Notes under the pieces: model-generated
Databases searched by the model: none
Seen by the model: only the letters and a program-made list of their open reading frames with translations
What the model was told of the DNA's origin: nothing
From: CAVYVZ01 sp963772065
GTDB taxonomy: Bacteria; Acidobacteriota; Vicinamibacteria; Vicinamibacterales; UBA2999
Assembly: GCA_963772065.1 (NCBI GenBank)
Contig: CAVYVZ010000009.1
Span: forward strand, 310,001 to 374,000
DNA: 64,000 nt
Direction of reading: 5' to 3'
Program-made: the position numbers and the translations under genes
Part shown: positions 33,742 to 43,082 of the stretch, in pieces
Layout: each line of letters begins with the position of its first letter
Position numbering within the stretch: position 1 is the first letter of the stretch

Positions 33742-35133
33742 TTACGGAGTGGAGGAAGGCGCCGGGCCGCCGGCCTCGGCGATCTTGCGGAACACGCGGT
33801 CCTGCATCCATTTCGTGTCCCACCACTCCACGGGATTCACCGGCTGCCCGTTGACCAGCATCGTGAAATGCAGGTGATCGCCGCCCGCCAGTCCAGTCAT
33901 GCCGCTGCGGCCGAGCGTGTGCCCCTTTTCGACCGGCTGGCCAGGCTTGACGTCCATCGACGAGAGATGGGCGTACAGCGACTGCACGCCGAGCCCGTGA
34001 TCGAGGATCACACAGTTGCCGTAGATGCCGAGGTAGTCGGCGAACAGCACCGTGCCGCGTTGTGCAGCGAGGATCGGCACGTTGGCGGTGACCGCAAGGT
34101 CGAACCCGAGATGCACCTGGCGGTCCACCTCTTTACCCTGGTAGAAGTAAGTACGGTTGTCCGCGAAGCCGGCCTCCACCTGTGAGTTTCCGAGCTGGTG
34201 GAACTTCTCTTTCCAGCGCATCTCCGGCGCCGTTTTCAGCGCGAGCGCGGCGATGGTTTCGGCGTTGCGCCGCCGCAGCTCGCCGTTGATCTGAAGAAAG
34301 GCGCGGAGCGGATCGCTCGTGTCGATCTGCATGTCGCGCGTGTTCGAGGCGATCGCCGGAACGACGCGCTGCAGGAAGCGGTCGTCCACCTCGATGCGGC
34401 TTCGCCGGAACGGCTTCGGGAACGAACGATGATCGACGACCGCGGTGGCCTCGTTGCCGGCCTCATCGCGCGCGAACAGCTCCACCGGCGTGGCCAGATC
34501 CTGATCCGCGAGCAGCGCAAAGAACGCAACGCGTGCCGCTGGATCGGGGAGGCTTATCGCTGAACCCGGAAAGCCGGGATAGGTGCGCTCGCCGACGCGG
34601 ACGCCCGAGGCGACGTCGGGCGGCGTCGCGCGATAGACGACGAGCTCGGCGCCGCCGTGGTTGACGTAGTGGTGCGTCGACAGCACCGCGACACGCGGCG
34701 GCTGCAGGCGCACCTGCACGTCGCGTGTCGCCGTCGATTCCGCCTGCCGCAGGCCCCGCAGGACGGGACGGGACGCGTGGACGACGATTCTCGCGCTCCC
34801 TTCCTGGAGCTCGGCGATCGCCCGCTTGCCGATGGGCCGCATGATGTAGATGCGCTCGGCGGTGTCCTGCCTCATGGCGCCTTCGGAAGGCTGCCCGAGC
34901 GCGAAGACCGGCATCGATCGACCGTTCTGTTCGATGGCAACGTCGATGCGGCTGAATTGCCCGTCCGGCGCTTCGACGCTCAGCTCGAGCGACGTATTCT
35001 GACCGACGAACTTCTCGGGCTGGCGTATGGCGATGGTCGGGCCCGGCTGACGCGACGCCCAGAACCAGGCCCCGGCGCCGACAACGGCCGCGAGGATTAC
35101 GAGGAAGAGCAGGAACTTTCCGATCGCGCGCAT
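33742..35133 (-). CDS. M23-family metallopeptidase (LytM/Gly-Gly endopeptidase type)
   Basis: A 463-residue protein anchored by one N-terminal helix (FLLFLVILAAVVGAGAWFW). About 280 residues of beta-rich extracytoplasmic sequence follow, then a C-terminal M23 domain: QVHLGFDLAV supplies the first His and Asp, and GGDHLHFTMLVNGQPVNP the HxH. All zinc-binding residues are present, so it is probably an active periplasmic peptidoglycan peptidase. It lies between the ABC exporter and the cupredoxin on the same strand. Confidence 0.9.
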   Translation of the reverse strand: MRAIGKFLLFLVILAAVVGAGAWFWASRQPGPTIAIRQPEKFVGQNTSLELSVEAPDGQFSRIDVAIEQNGRSMPVFALGQPSEGAMRQDTAERIYIMRPIGKRAIAELQEGSARIVVHASRPVLRGLRQAESTATRDVQVRLQPPRVAVLSTHHYVNHGGAELVVYRATPPDVASGVRVGERTYPGFPGSAISLPDPAARVAFFALLADQDLATPVELFARDEAGNEATAVVDHRSFPKPFRRSRIEVDDRFLQRVVPAIASNTRDMQIDTSDPLRAFLQINGELRRRNAETIAALALKTAPEMRWKEKFHQLGNSQVEAGFADNRTYFYQGKEVDRQVHLGFDLAVTANVPILAAQRGTVLFADYLGIYGNCVILDHGLGVQSLYAHLSSMDVKPGQPVEKGHTLGRSGMTGLAGGDHLHFTMLVNGQPVNPVEWWDTKWMQDRVFRKIAEAGGPAPSSTP

Positions 35134-35154
35134 CGGACCATGATATGCGGAGCG

Positions 35155-36495
35155 TCAGCTGTCCGCGATCCTGCCGGTGAGTCGGCCGAGAAGCTTCAGC
35201 GCGTACAACCTGACGCGCTCGCGCGTCTGCTCGACGTCGCTCGGTCCCGCTCCGAGTCCCAGCACATGAAGTTGTCCCAGGGCGTCGGCGTCGCCATCCC
35301 CAGGGTGGCGCGCAACCCAGTACAACAGCCGGACGAGATCGGGCTCTGGAAACTCTTCCTTCAACCGTTCGAACACCAGCGTGGGCGCGTGCCGTTCGAG
35401 CGGAATCTGAAACACGTCGGGCGCCGCGGCCACGTACAGGTAGTTGCGCACGCGCTGCACCGGGTCCGCCACCTTCGCGGGCGGCCACTCTGCCAGTCCA
35501 CGCCGCAGACGCACGAGCTGCTTGACGACCTCGGTATCGGGCGATTCATCGATGCCGGCGATCGGCGCGACGACGCCGCTGTCCGGCGGAAGGGCGCTGT
35601 AGCTGACGTCGCGGTCGATATCGGCCGTCGTAACCAAACGCCACGGTCGTGACGGCGCCGCTGTGGCGGCCTGCGTAGCGGCGGCCTGCGGCTGGCCCCA
35701 CAGACCAACCGCAATCCAGGTTCCAGCTGCAATCGCCAGCCATCCCTTTCCGCGCATGGCCGCGAATCGCTGCCGGGGATCCCATCGGAACAGTTTCGCG
35801 CCCGCGAGGCACGACGCCGCGCCGATCACTATCAGGGCAGGGACGGTTCTCTCCGCGGACGACAGGCCCGCTCCCGTGACTGATGCCTGGAGTGCGTCGA
35901 CGGCGTAACGCCCCGGAAGGAAGGCGGACACCCGCCGCGCCCATTCGGGCAGGCTGCTGAGCGGAACCGCCACGCCGCCGATGATGAGCATCGGCAGGAA
36001 CACACACTGACCGAGCGCCTGCACGGCGGGCACGGTGTCCGCCATCATGGCCAGCACCAGACCGATGCCGAGGAACGCGAATGCCGCGCACGTGAACGCC
36101 ACCCAGAGGTCGCCCGGGTGTGATGGGACGGGCATGCCGATGCTCATGGCCAACGCGAGCTGCAGCACGCCGGCGGAGATGAGGATCACGTAGCGCGTTG
36201 CCACCGTCGCCGCGACCAGGCTGCCGGTGGGCACCGGGGCCAGGCGCAGGTGGCGCCACACGCCGCGTTCTCTCTCGCTGACGAGCGTCGTGGGCAAGCC
36301 GAAGCACGCGCCGCCGAGCACGGTGATCGTCAGCAGCTCTCCGGCATGCCGTGCGAGCGGCACCGTCTCGTGCCGGTAGAGCACCGCAAACACCGCGAGA
36401 AAGATCGTTGGAAACAGGTAACCGTAGAGCAGCGCCATGCGATTGCGAAAGTAGAGGCGCAACCCGATCGCGATGTGGCGCGAGAGGCCCCTCAT
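35155..36495 (-). CDS. ABC-2 type transporter permease with C-terminal extra domain
   Basis: A 446-residue protein. Residues about 1-260 form six ABC-2 helices (NRMALLYGYLFPTIFLAVFA, LPEWARRVSAFLPGRYAVDA). After another helix near 280 there is a soluble domain of roughly 150 residues, rich in charged residues (DVSYSALPPDSGVVAPIAGI). It is not part of standard ABC-2 permeases and I do not recognise it. The ATPase gene lies 10 bp upstream on the same strand. The substrate is unknown (drug, polysaccharide or lipid in relatives). Confidence 0.83.
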   Translation of the reverse strand: MRGLSRHIAIGLRLYFRNRMALLYGYLFPTIFLAVFAVLYRHETVPLARHAGELLTITVLGGACFGLPTTLVSERERGVWRHLRLAPVPTGSLVAATVATRYVILISAGVLQLALAMSIGMPVPSHPGDLWVAFTCAAFAFLGIGLVLAMMADTVPAVQALGQCVFLPMLIIGGVAVPLSSLPEWARRVSAFLPGRYAVDALQASVTGAGLSSAERTVPALIVIGAASCLAGAKLFRWDPRQRFAAMRGKGWLAIAAGTWIAVGLWGQPQAAATQAATAAPSRPWRLVTTADIDRDVSYSALPPDSGVVAPIAGIDESPDTEVVKQLVRLRRGLAEWPPAKVADPVQRVRNYLYVAAAPDVFQIPLERHAPTLVFERLKEEFPEPDLVRLLYWVARHPGDGDADALGQLHVLGLGAGPSDVEQTRERVRLYALKLLGRLTGRIADS

Positions 36496-36505
36496 AACGT
36501 GCCGC

Positions 36506-37429
36506 TCATGACGTGAGCTCGATGAAGAGGTCTTCGAGGGTCGCTTTCTGGACGTGAAGCTCGATCACGTCGATCGCGTTGGCAGCAAGCATTCCGGTGA
36601 GCGCCGCGAGCGTCTGGCCCACGTTCGAGGATCGAAAGCGCACCGTTGCGCCCTCGCAGCGGATCTCACCTATCTCGGGCAGCGACGCCAGCAACGGGGA
36701 TGGAATCGCCGATGCGGTGCGCAGGGTGACGGCATGGGAGCCTCGCGACTTCGCGATCAGGTCGCCGGGAGCTCCCGTGGCGACGATGCGGCCCGCGTTC
36801 ATGATCGCCACGGAGTCGCAGAGCTGCTGCGCCTCGTCCATGTCGTGCGTCGAGAGCAGCACCGCGCACCCATCGCCTCTGATCCGAGCGATCTCCGCGT
36901 GGAGCTCGCGCCGGGCGTGCGCATCGAGGCCAGCCGTGGGTTCGTCGAGGAAGACCACGTCGGGCGCGTTGACGAATGCGAGGGCGAGCGCGAGACGCTG
37001 GCGCTGGCCCCCGGAGAGCGTGTCGAACGGCGCGTCCGCCTTCTCATCGAGGCCGAAGCGGTGGAGCAGGCGATCTCCGACGCCGGCGTTGCCGTGGAGC
37101 GCGCCGAACAGGCCGATCGCTTCGCGTGGTGTGATCCTGTCCTGAAGCGCCGTGTGCTGCAGCGCGGCGCCGATCCTGCGCTTCACCTCGCGGGGATGCC
37201 GCCGCGCATCGATCCCGCAGACCGTGACATCGCCCCCGTCGGGATCTCTCAGGCCGATGACGCATTCGAGGGTCGTCGTCTTTCCCGCGCCGTTCGGTCC
37301 GAGCAACCCGAAGACTTCGCCCGCTTCGACGTCGAAGCTGACTCCCTCCACCGCGGCGATCTCGCCGTACCGCTTCCGCAGATCCCTGACCGAGACGGTG
37401 CTAGGCGTAGGAGGATGCTCCGGCCGCAT
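36506..37429 (-). CDS. ABC transporter ATP-binding protein
   Basis: 307 residues: Walker A GLLGPNGAGKTT, Q-loop, signature LSGGQRQRLALAL, Walker B DVVFLDEPTAGLD and H-loop STHDMDEAQ. A C-terminal roughly 75-residue domain typical of ABC-2/DrrA-type ATPases follows. It pairs with the downstream permease. The ATG at 37429 lies inside the 3' end of rhaI (29-bp overlap), an unusual coupling that places the exporter in the rhamnose transcript. Confidence 0.93.
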   Translation of the reverse strand: MRPEHPPTPSTVSVRDLRKRYGEIAAVEGVSFDVEAGEVFGLLGPNGAGKTTTLECVIGLRDPDGGDVTVCGIDARRHPREVKRRIGAALQHTALQDRITPREAIGLFGALHGNAGVGDRLLHRFGLDEKADAPFDTLSGGQRQRLALALAFVNAPDVVFLDEPTAGLDAHARRELHAEIARIRGDGCAVLLSTHDMDEAQQLCDSVAIMNAGRIVATGAPGDLIAKSRGSHAVTLRTASAIPSPLLASLPEIGEIRCEGATVRFRSSNVGQTLAALTGMLAANAIDVIELHVQKATLEDLFIELTS

Positions 37430-38591
37430 TCCGCGCCGAGCGCTCCGCGGTGATGCGTTCGAGGTAGCCGCTTTGCCTGAACGCGTCCATCGGGTCGGGG
37501 GGCAGACCCTTCGAGGTGCGCCATTCGCGAATCACCGGCCTGACGTCGGATGAGAATGCGTCCTGAAGAAGCGACTCAGCGGCGACGAGGTTGGCTTCTG
37601 CCTGCGCGGCGGCGAGTTTCTCATGGTCGACGGCAGACGCCTTGGCGAACAGTTCCTGCGCCATCGTCACGGTTTGAATCATCGCCTCGATCTTGCCTTT
37701 GAGGTTGTGGCTCTGATCGATCATGTAGGCGATGTCGGCGCGCGTGCCGTTCTCCCACTCGAAGTACAGAATCTCGTGGAAGATGCGAAAGACCTGGTAG
37801 GGATCGATCGATCCGAGCGTCAGGTCGTCGTCGGCGTAGCGGCGGTCGTTGAAGTGGAAGCCGCCGAGCATGTCCTCGGCGAGCAGCCACGCGACGATCT
37901 GCTCGATGTTCTGCGAGAGATAGTGGTGGCCCGTGTCGACCAGCACCCTCGCCTGCGGTCCGGCAGTGCGCGCCAGCAGGAGCGCCATGCCCCAGTCTGC
38001 GATGTCCGTGTGGTAGAACGCCGGTTCGAACGGCTTGTACTCGACGAGCAGCCGCTGGCTGCTCCCGAGCTCCGCATGCGCGGCTCGCAATCCTTCTTCG
38101 AACCACTCCTTGCGGCGCCGGATGTTCGCCGTGCCCGGGTAGTTCGAGCCGTCAGCGAACCACAGCGACACGTCGCGGCTCCCCAGGTGACGGGCGATCT
38201 GGATGCTCTCGCGGGTGTGCTGTAACGCGGCCATTCGGATCGAGGCGTCGGGATTGCCGAACGACCCGAACTTGTAGCGCTGGTCCTGGAAGAGATTGGG
38301 ATTGATCGAGCCGGGAGCGACGCCGTAACGGTGCGCGAACCTCGCCACGTCGGCGGAACTCTCGAGTCCTGACGGAAAGTCCCACAACACGTGCAACGCC
38401 ACCGTCGGGCAGACGCCGGTAAGGGCGTTGACCTGACCGGCATCGCTGAACTTCTCTTCAGTGGTCGTGGCCGCGGCGGGCTGGAGGTACTTGCCGAACC
38501 TCGTGCCGGTGTTGGCGAAGCCCCACGACGGCAGCTCGATTCGAAACGTGTCCAGCGCGCGAACGATTCGGTTCGACGGATGTGTGTGCAT
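37401..38591 (-). CDS. rhaI: L-rhamnose isomerase, Pseudomonas stutzeri type
   Basis: It interconverts L-rhamnose and L-rhamnulose. 396-residue TIM-barrel enzyme with VEYKPFEPAFYHTD, VLVDTGHHY, GGFHFNDRRYADDDL and SIDPYQVFRIFHEI, which supply the Glu/Asp/His metal ligands of the RhaI/L-RhI subgroup. The enteric RhaA type is different. Its role is supported by rhaB, the rhaD-like fusion, rhaM and a rhaS-like binding protein in the same window. It lies 24 bp downstream of a DUF1080 gene on the minus strand. Confidence 0.9.
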   Translation of the reverse strand: MHTHPSNRIVRALDTFRIELPSWGFANTGTRFGKYLQPAAATTTEEKFSDAGQVNALTGVCPTVALHVLWDFPSGLESSADVARFAHRYGVAPGSINPNLFQDQRYKFGSFGNPDASIRMAALQHTRESIQIARHLGSRDVSLWFADGSNYPGTANIRRRKEWFEEGLRAAHAELGSSQRLLVEYKPFEPAFYHTDIADWGMALLLARTAGPQARVLVDTGHHYLSQNIEQIVAWLLAEDMLGGFHFNDRRYADDDLTLGSIDPYQVFRIFHEILYFEWENGTRADIAYMIDQSHNLKGKIEAMIQTVTMAQELFAKASAVDHEKLAAAQAEANLVAAESLLQDAFSSDVRPVIREWRTSKGLPPDPMDAFRQSGYLERITAERSARNAAGASSYA

Positions 38592-38615
38592 GCGGGCCTT
38601 TCGGCGGAGCCTACC

Positions 38616-39353
38616 TTAGAGCGTCTTCAGACGAAAATTCCGATACTCGATTTTCATCGGCGGGCCGACGTGCACCTGTACCCCGAGCAGCCCGTCCATC
38701 CTCCGGGCGGCGGCATCGTCGTCGATCACCTGGCTCATGACGTGGCCGTTCAGGATGTGCACCAGCACGTTGCCGCGTGCGATGAGGTGGTACGCGTTCC
38801 AGTCTTCCTTCTTGACGTGCGCCTGGAGCGCGTCTCCGTGTCCGACCGAACCGATGATCTCCGGCGTGCGCTCCGCCGGCACGCGCGTGATCTGGCCGCG
38901 CATCGCGAGGAAGGTGCGGCCGCGCTCCTCGTAGATCTGCCCGGTCCAGCGATCCTGTCCTTCGATGTCGGCCTGGTATCCTCTCAGCGCCCACGGCTGG
39001 CCCGGTACCTCCACGCTGCGGTAATTGATGCCGCTGTTGCCGCGCGCCGACACCCGATACTCGACCTTCAGCTCGAAGTCGCGTGTGACGCCGCCGCGCC
39101 AGATGATGAACGAGTTCTGCTTCAGGAGCGTCTCGGGCGTGACCTCGCCGACGAGCGTGCCGTTCTCGACGCGCCAGTAGGTCGGGTCTCCCTCCCAGCC
39201 GGCCAGGCTCCTGCCATCGAAAATCTGAACGAACCCCGCTTCGTCGTCGCCCGCCGGAACGGGGAACACGCGTGGCTGCTGCGCCGCGATGGCAGTCACG
39301 CAGCTGTGCGTCATCAACAGGAAGACGACGATGCGACCGGAAGCCCGTGGCAT
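38616..39353 (-). CDS. Exported 3-keto-disaccharide hydrolase-family (DUF1080) protein, copy 1
   Basis: 245 residues with a signal peptide (RIVVFLLMTHSCVTAIAAQQ) and a single jelly-roll DUF1080 domain: GFVQIFDGRSLAGWEGDPTY, IIWRGGVTRDFELKVEYRV, GNSGINYRSVEVP, WTGQIYEERGRTFLAMRG and YHLIARGNVLVHILNGHV. The family (PF06439) includes hydrolases of 3-keto-glycosides. It is a close paralogue of the gene at 44.3 kb. The start could also be ATG 39362 (two Met codons close together); neither has a clear RBS. Confidence 0.88.
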   Translation of the reverse strand: MPRASGRIVVFLLMTHSCVTAIAAQQPRVFPVPAGDDEAGFVQIFDGRSLAGWEGDPTYWRVENGTLVGEVTPETLLKQNSFIIWRGGVTRDFELKVEYRVSARGNSGINYRSVEVPGQPWALRGYQADIEGQDRWTGQIYEERGRTFLAMRGQITRVPAERTPEIIGSVGHGDALQAHVKKEDWNAYHLIARGNVLVHILNGHVMSQVIDDDAAARRMDGLLGVQVHVGPPMKIEYRNFRLKTL

Positions 39354-39439
39354 GGCGGGCATGATAGCGGCCGGGGCCGCGGCGCAATCGGAAAACGGGC
39401 GGCGAGGGTCCGTTTCGTGCAGCGCAACGCGGCCGTACC

Positions 39440-40492
39440 TCAGGCGGGCCATTCGAGCGAGTCCGGAATGATGCGCGCCTGACGCGCGATGATCCAGTAT
39501 TCGACGCGCGCTTTTCCGCGCGCGGGAATCCATCGATACGTCGGCACGCTGAAGAGTCTCCCGCGGTCGATCATGTCGCGGCGCGACTCCGGCATCGGCG
39601 ACACGCCGAACTCCATCCCGCGGGTCAGGGTTGCGCCGCTCCACGGGAGCGCCGTCCGGCTGCGGTTCTCCTCCCAGATTCCCATCCACGGAAACTCCTC
39701 GCGGCTCCACACATAGCCGAATGCAAGGCCTGGCGATGGCGAGAACGCGACGAAGAACGCGTGCCGGCGTGCCGGATCCATCAGGTGCGCCGTGTAAGCG
39801 CTCGACCTCTCGCGATCGGTGAATAGACGCAGGTCGGCGGTGCCGCCGCCGCTTCGCGGGGCGTGCGGCCAGTCGAACTCCGCCGCGGGAACCAGGTAGT
39901 CGGCGGGGCCGAACGTCGACTCGAACACCTTCGACTTCGTGGCCGACGTGCGGAACTCCGTGGCTCCCTTCTGGAGAAACGGTGGGCCGAGCGTGACGTG
40001 CTGTGTCCATCCGATCGCGCGATCGTACGCCGAGAGGTTTTCGACACCTTCTCGAACGTGCACGGCAGGGCCATCGAGCTCGAGCGACCGCTCGATGTTC
40101 AATTGCGCGAGCGGAAGCATCGCCCGCATCCAGAGGCGCGATCCGTTCGCCTTGATGTCGTATGCGGCGACGGAGGCCTCGCCGTGCGGCGTGAGACCAG
40201 CGGCGGCTTCATCGGGTGATGGACCGCCGAAGATATCGAGGCACCAGTTGTGACCCATGATGCCGGCGAGCAGCTTCGCGTCGCCGCCTGCGCCGTACTC
40301 GATGTGGCGCGAGGCGTCGAAGGTCGACGGCTCGATCGACTTCCAGTGCGGCACCCACAACGGGCTCACGCCGGTCACCTTGTGCAGCACCTCCGCGACG
40401 TGGCCACCCTCCTGGAGTACCGTGACACGAAGGTCGGCGTTCTCGATGGAGACCGCGCGCCGGCCATGAAAAAGACACCGGTTCTCGAGCAT
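39440..40492 (-). CDS. Galactose-mutarotase-fold (aldose 1-epimerase-like) protein
   Basis: 350 residues, no signal peptide. SIENADLRVTVLQEGGHVAE, HVREGVENLSAYDRAIGWTQ (VENLS plus HVTLGPPFL) and GMEFGVSPMPESR resemble galactose-mutarotase-like sugar-binding folds. Catalytic residues of true aldose epimerases are not clearly recognisable. The rhamnoside locus context suggests binding or epimerising a sugar. First gene of the minus-strand arm; divergent from the 40.8-kb gene. Confidence 0.65.
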   Translation of the reverse strand: MLENRCLFHGRRAVSIENADLRVTVLQEGGHVAEVLHKVTGVSPLWVPHWKSIEPSTFDASRHIEYGAGGDAKLLAGIMGHNWCLDIFGGPSPDEAAAGLTPHGEASVAAYDIKANGSRLWMRAMLPLAQLNIERSLELDGPAVHVREGVENLSAYDRAIGWTQHVTLGPPFLQKGATEFRTSATKSKVFESTFGPADYLVPAAEFDWPHAPRSGGGTADLRLFTDRERSSAYTAHLMDPARRHAFFVAFSPSPGLAFGYVWSREEFPWMGIWEENRSRTALPWSGATLTRGMEFGVSPMPESRRDMIDRGRLFSVPTYRWIPARGKARVEYWIIARQARIIPDSLEWPA

Positions 40493-40761
40493 GGCGCGCC
40501 ATTATCCGCAGCGGGGGCCAGGCTTCAAAGCGTTTCGCACTGCGCAATGCCGTCTTCGTGGCGAAGGCGGTTCAGCTCTCGGACGTCACTGCACTCACGT
40601 ATCGTTCAGCAAAACGCCGTCTCCAGCCGGAGATCGATCTTGCTGGCCGCTCTGGTCCCGCAGTATGGTCCACCCGCTCCGCCACGGTTGGCGGGCTGGA
40701 GTTGCTCACCGTGACCATTGTTTCCACCGCCGTGCCGCGCGTCGTCCGAGCGAATCGCGCG

Positions 40762-41979
40762 ATGGTGCAGGATGCCGTCGCCGCCGGGGCAGGAATTCTG
40801 CGCCTCGAACCGTGCTGGGTCCCTCGCACGTTCATGATTCCGGGACGCCGCCTCCGTCTGCATCCGGATGATCTCTACGCCCTCGGCGGGCACCGCGGAG
40901 GGATCAACGAGCGCTGGTTCTCCTCCACGACCAACGCCGACAATGGCCCGGGGACGCCGCAGGACGAAGGCCTGAGCTACGTCCGTCTCGAGAGTGGCGA
41001 ACGGTTTCTTCTCAAGGAGGCGGTGGAGTCGGCCGGCGATCTGCTGATCGGCGCGCAGGTGATGGAGCGCGAGGGCGGGTGGAACATCCTCTGTAAGTTT
41101 TTCGACAACATGGGAGCGATTCCCCACCATCTGCACCAGGGCGACGAGCACGCCCGCCGCGTCAGCCGGAAGGGAAAGCCCGAGGCGTACTACTTCCCGC
41201 CTCAATACAATCAGCTCGATAACGATTTCCCGTACACGTTCATGGGGCTCGAGCCCGGCACCACCAGGGACGATGTGCGCCGCTGCCTCGAGAACTGGAA
41301 CCGGGGCGACAACGGCATCCTGAACCTGTCGAGAGCGTTCCGCCTGCAGCCCGGCACCGGATGGCAGATCGATCCGGGCATCCTGCACGCGCCCGGCTCG
41401 CTCGTCACGTACGAGCCCCAGGTGAACAGCGACGTGTTCGCGATGTTCCAGTCCGAGGTAGACGGACGCATCGTGCCGCGCGAACTGCTGACGAAGGACG
41501 TGCCCCCTGAGTATCACGACGATATCGACTATCTGGTCGGCATGCTCGACTGGGAAGCCAACGTCGACCGGGAGTTCGCGAAGCACAACCGCGTCTTTCC
41601 CCGACCGGTCCGTGCGGGCGAGGAGACCGAGGCGTCGGGCTATCGCGAGCTGTGGATCTGCTACGGAACGGGATGGTACTCGGCCAAGGAGCTCACGGTG
41701 CTCCCGAAGCGCACGGTGACGATCCGCGATGCCGCGGCGTACGGCGTGATCGTCACGCAGGGGCACGGCAACGTCGGCCGGCATCGCGTCGCCGCCCCGG
41801 TGATGATCCGTTTCGGCGAGATGACGCAAGACGAGCTGTTCGTGAGCGAGGAGGTCGCGGAGCAGGGCGTTCGCATCGAGAACCTGAGCGACACGGATCC
41901 CCTCGTCATCCTGAAGCACTTCGGACCGGGGAATCCGGACGCCGAACCGCTGCGCGCCACACGAAAGCGCCCGGCGTGA
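40762..41979 (+). CDS. Cupin/phosphomannose-isomerase-like sugar enzyme
   Basis: About 405 residues from ATG 40762. The frame is open further upstream but that part looks non-coding. NMGAIPHHLHQGDEHARRV gives a cupin-like metal-binding HHxHxxxxxH, and a second barrel is implied by QGHGNVGRHRVAAPVMIRFG. GWQIDPGILHAPGSLVTYEP recalls type I PMI folds. The precise reaction is unknown; it heads a plus-strand operon of sugar enzymes. The 269-bp divergent region before it carries a CGTATCG word at 40598-40604. Confidence 0.65.
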   Translation: MVQDAVAAGAGILRLEPCWVPRTFMIPGRRLRLHPDDLYALGGHRGGINERWFSSTTNADNGPGTPQDEGLSYVRLESGERFLLKEAVESAGDLLIGAQVMEREGGWNILCKFFDNMGAIPHHLHQGDEHARRVSRKGKPEAYYFPPQYNQLDNDFPYTFMGLEPGTTRDDVRRCLENWNRGDNGILNLSRAFRLQPGTGWQIDPGILHAPGSLVTYEPQVNSDVFAMFQSEVDGRIVPRELLTKDVPPEYHDDIDYLVGMLDWEANVDREFAKHNRVFPRPVRAGEETEASGYRELWICYGTGWYSAKELTVLPKRTVTIRDAAAYGVIVTQGHGNVGRHRVAAPVMIRFGEMTQDELFVSEEVAEQGVRIENLSDTDPLVILKHFGPGNPDAEPLRATRKRPA

Positions 41980-42007
41980 GAGTCGACATCACAAGATGGA
42001 GCAAGGC

Positions 42008-43078
42008 ATGAAGCCTCAGCACAGCGCACCCGCTCTTCACAACGCAATGTGGCCGGGTCTGGTCGGCAAGGGCGGTCCAGATGCAGAGCCGACGATCGAT
42101 CTCGACACCATGCTCGACCTCACCGCGAACGCGTCGGTGGATGGGGTCAAGTTCGACGGTGTCGACCTGTTCCTCTTCGACCCGCACGTCAGCATCGATT
42201 CGAGCGACGACGAGCTGAAGCGGGTTCGCGACAGGGTTGCGAAGCACGGTCTGGCGATCGGCTCACTGGTGGCGCCGGTGTGGCCGCCGACCGGCGGCGG
42301 CTCGGCGATGGGCAGTGAGGAGGATCGCAGGAGCTTCCTCACGCAGGTGCGGAAGGCGTGCGGGATTGCGAAGAAGCTCCGCGACCTCGGCGTCCGGAAG
42401 TACGGCGTCGTGCGGATCGACTCCGCGGCCAGCCCGTCCGAGTGGTCGAAGGATCCCGACGGCAACACGCGCCGGATCGCCGACACGTTCCGGCAGGCAT
42501 GCGACATCGCCGACGCGCACGGCGAGCGGCTTGCCGCCGAGGGCGAGATCTGCTGGGGCGGCATGCATAGCTGGAAGCGCATGGTGCGGCTGCTCGAGCT
42601 CGTGGACCGGCCGAAGACGCTCGGCTTCCAGGCCGACATGGCGCATACGCTCCTCTACACGATGGGCTACAACGCTCCCGAGGATCGGCTCCTGCCGGAG
42701 GGTTTCGATTGGTCCCGCCGCGACGCGGTCGACGAGGCCTATCGCACCGTCGCGCGCGCCCTGCGTCCGTGGACGAACGATTTCCACGTCGCGCAGAACG
42801 ACGCGACGGTGAAGGGATCCGGTTCCCACGACAAGACCGGCCGTCACTGCCTGCCGAACGATCCAAACGGCAAGCTCGACGTCGTGAGGCACGCGGGCTT
42901 CTGGCTGCGCGACGACGCGGACAAGCCGACGCGCGCGGTCGAGCACATCTGCTGGGACGGCTGCATGTTCTCGAACGACACCATGACGCGACAGCAGACC
43001 TGGAACGACATCCTCGGGCTGATGATCGACGTTCGCAACGTACACGGCTGGGACGCGCGCGTTCCGACGGCGGTATAG
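42008..43078 (+). CDS. Xylose-isomerase-like TIM-barrel protein
   Basis: 356 residues. DGVKFDGVDLFLFDPHVSID, ERLAAEGEICWGGMHSWKRM (Glu), LGFQADMAHTLLYTMGYNAP (Asp/His) and a late HICWDGCMFSN fit the AP-endonuclease-2/sugar isomerase barrel with divalent-metal ligands. ATG 42008 has the RBS GGAGCAAGG; an alternative ATG at 41996 lacks one. It sits between a cupin and a Gfo/Idh/MocA dehydrogenase, the usual company of enzymes acting on keto-sugars. Confidence 0.78.
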   Translation: MKPQHSAPALHNAMWPGLVGKGGPDAEPTIDLDTMLDLTANASVDGVKFDGVDLFLFDPHVSIDSSDDELKRVRDRVAKHGLAIGSLVAPVWPPTGGGSAMGSEEDRRSFLTQVRKACGIAKKLRDLGVRKYGVVRIDSAASPSEWSKDPDGNTRRIADTFRQACDIADAHGERLAAEGEICWGGMHSWKRMVRLLELVDRPKTLGFQADMAHTLLYTMGYNAPEDRLLPEGFDWSRRDAVDEAYRTVARALRPWTNDFHVAQNDATVKGSGSHDKTGRHCLPNDPNGKLDVVRHAGFWLRDDADKPTRAVEHICWDGCMFSNDTMTRQQTWNDILGLMIDVRNVHGWDARVPTAV

Positions 43079-43082
43079 CGCC

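Noticed and set aside
36554..37453. Long plus-strand ORFs opposite real genes, for example here and at 45965-48073 or 12728-14647
   Set aside because: Antisense frames stay open because of high GC; their translations are Arg/His/Asp-rich and lack domains, while the opposite strand encodes a conserved protein.
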